This document shows, in pieces, positions 34,376 through 34,625 of a DNA stretch of 34,625 bases (the stretch's first letter is position 1; the number at the start of each line of letters is the position of its first letter). The notes under the pieces were generated by a model that saw nothing but the letters and a program-made list of their open reading frames with translations, did not search any database and was not told the origin of the DNA. Source of the stretch: JBCCMA01 sp045107005 (GTDB lineage: Bacteria; Pseudomonadota; Gammaproteobacteria; Steroidobacterales; JBCCMA01); the NCBI GenBank assembly GCA_045107005.1, contig JBGCFP010000090.1:1-34625 (forward strand). Direction: 5' to 3'. A program made the translations under genes and the position numbers.

Positions 34376-34621
34376 CTAGAATTCCCACCAGACCTGCTGC
34401 CACCAGGCGGCAAATTCGTCGTAGCTGATTTGGCCATCACTATCGATATCCACCATCGAAAAGCCCGCGCCGGCCTGCTCAACGCTCGTGTCGGGCGACA
34501 ACACGCGTAACAGCTCGGCGAATTCCTTGAAATCAATCGAGCCGTTGCCGTCGGCATCGGCAAAGTCGAAGTTGTCTTTCATTTTTTGTCGATCGGCGTC
34601 GGACAGGATTTTATCGTTCAT
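34376..34621 (-). CDS. Small EF-hand calcium-binding protein
   Basis: An 81-residue cytoplasmic protein with two canonical EF-hands. Loop 1 is Asp22, Asp24, Asn26, Ser28, Glu33 (ADADGNGSIDFKEF); loop 2 is Asp58, Asp60, Asp62, Gln64, Glu69 (DIDSDGQISYDEF). No signal peptide or membrane segment is seen. The product resembles short bacterial calmodulin-like proteins (calcium sensors or buffers) whose targets are generally unknown. The ATG lies four bases from the window edge, so its ribosome binding site and promoter are not visible. rlmJ follows 41 bp downstream on the same strand. Confidence 0.88.
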   Translation of the reverse strand: MNDKILSDADRQKMKDNFDFADADGNGSIDFKEFAELLRVLSPDTSVEQAGAGFSMVDIDSDGQISYDEFAAWWQQVWWEF

Positions 34622-34625
34622 GGTT

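Noticed and set aside
1..34625. CRISPR arrays, IS elements, tRNA/rRNA genes, prophage or toxin-antitoxin loci
   Set aside because: No repeat-spacer pattern, transposase, integrase, paired terminal repeats or RNA-gene sequence was recognised on reading both strands.

Overview
This window looks like chromosomal DNA of a free-living, probably aquatic gammaproteobacterium. The base composition is GC-rich. The gene order map-glnD-dapD-(yffB/arsC-like)-dapE and the pairing of a YoaA-type helicase with tsaB are typical of that class. A GTP-type PEP carboxykinase, a PEP-CTERM protein with a PrsT-like TPR lipoprotein, and an rlmJ gene fit non-enteric lineages (Chromatiales/Woeseiales/Xanthomonadales-like). 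The genus cannot be fixed from sequence reading alone. I see no rRNA, tRNA, CRISPR, IS element or phage gene.

Layout. (1) 1-5457, plus strand: a tight run of map (3' part), glnD, dapD, an ArsC/Spx-like thioredoxin-fold gene and dapE, covering nitrogen sensing and lysine/diaminopimelate synthesis. (2) 11457-5450, minus strand: a compact operon mrcB (PBP1B), a TPR lipoprotein placed like LpoP, a YoaA/DinG helicase, tsaB and dsbB, with overlapping or near-touching ends. (3) 20309-11520, minus strand: four exported proteins built around DUF11-like modules. They are two paralogous secreted proteins, one single-domain secreted protein, and a ~1984-residue protein with DUF11, an internal OmpA-like peptidoglycan-binding domain and a C-terminal outer-membrane barrel. 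The operon is preceded by a perfect TGTGA-N6-TCACA CRP site centred exactly 41.5 bp from the start predicted from a TATTGT -10 box. This is the best candidate here for an undescribed system. (4) 20603-23218, plus strand: a phasin-like protein with a histone-H1-like tail, a textbook terminator, then GTP-dependent pckA. (5) 28020-23373, minus strand: a YtkA/FixH-like lipoprotein, a MauG-like di-heme lipoprotein, dusA, a SAM methyltransferase and an FHA-linked class III nucleotide cyclase. (6) 31898-28245, minus strand: a prsT-like gene and a PEP-CTERM protein gene whose upstream region carries a perfect sigma-54 -24/-12 element. (7) 32113 to the end: a DASS-family transporter (plus), then rlmJ and a small two-EF-hand protein (minus).

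Many of the exported proteins here serve the envelope: wall synthesis (PBP1B with a putative activator), disulfide formation (DsbB), wall-anchored and surface DUF11 proteins, lipoproteins, and PEP-CTERM sorting. Two global circuits can be read from the DNA: cAMP-CRP over the DUF11 operon and sigma-54 over the PEP-CTERM gene. Several starts were moved from the longest open frame to better sites: TTG starts overlapping upstream stops for the helicase and di-heme genes, and internal ATGs for prsT, the PEP-CTERM gene, the YtkA-like gene, pckA, the phasin-like gene and the first DUF11 gene.
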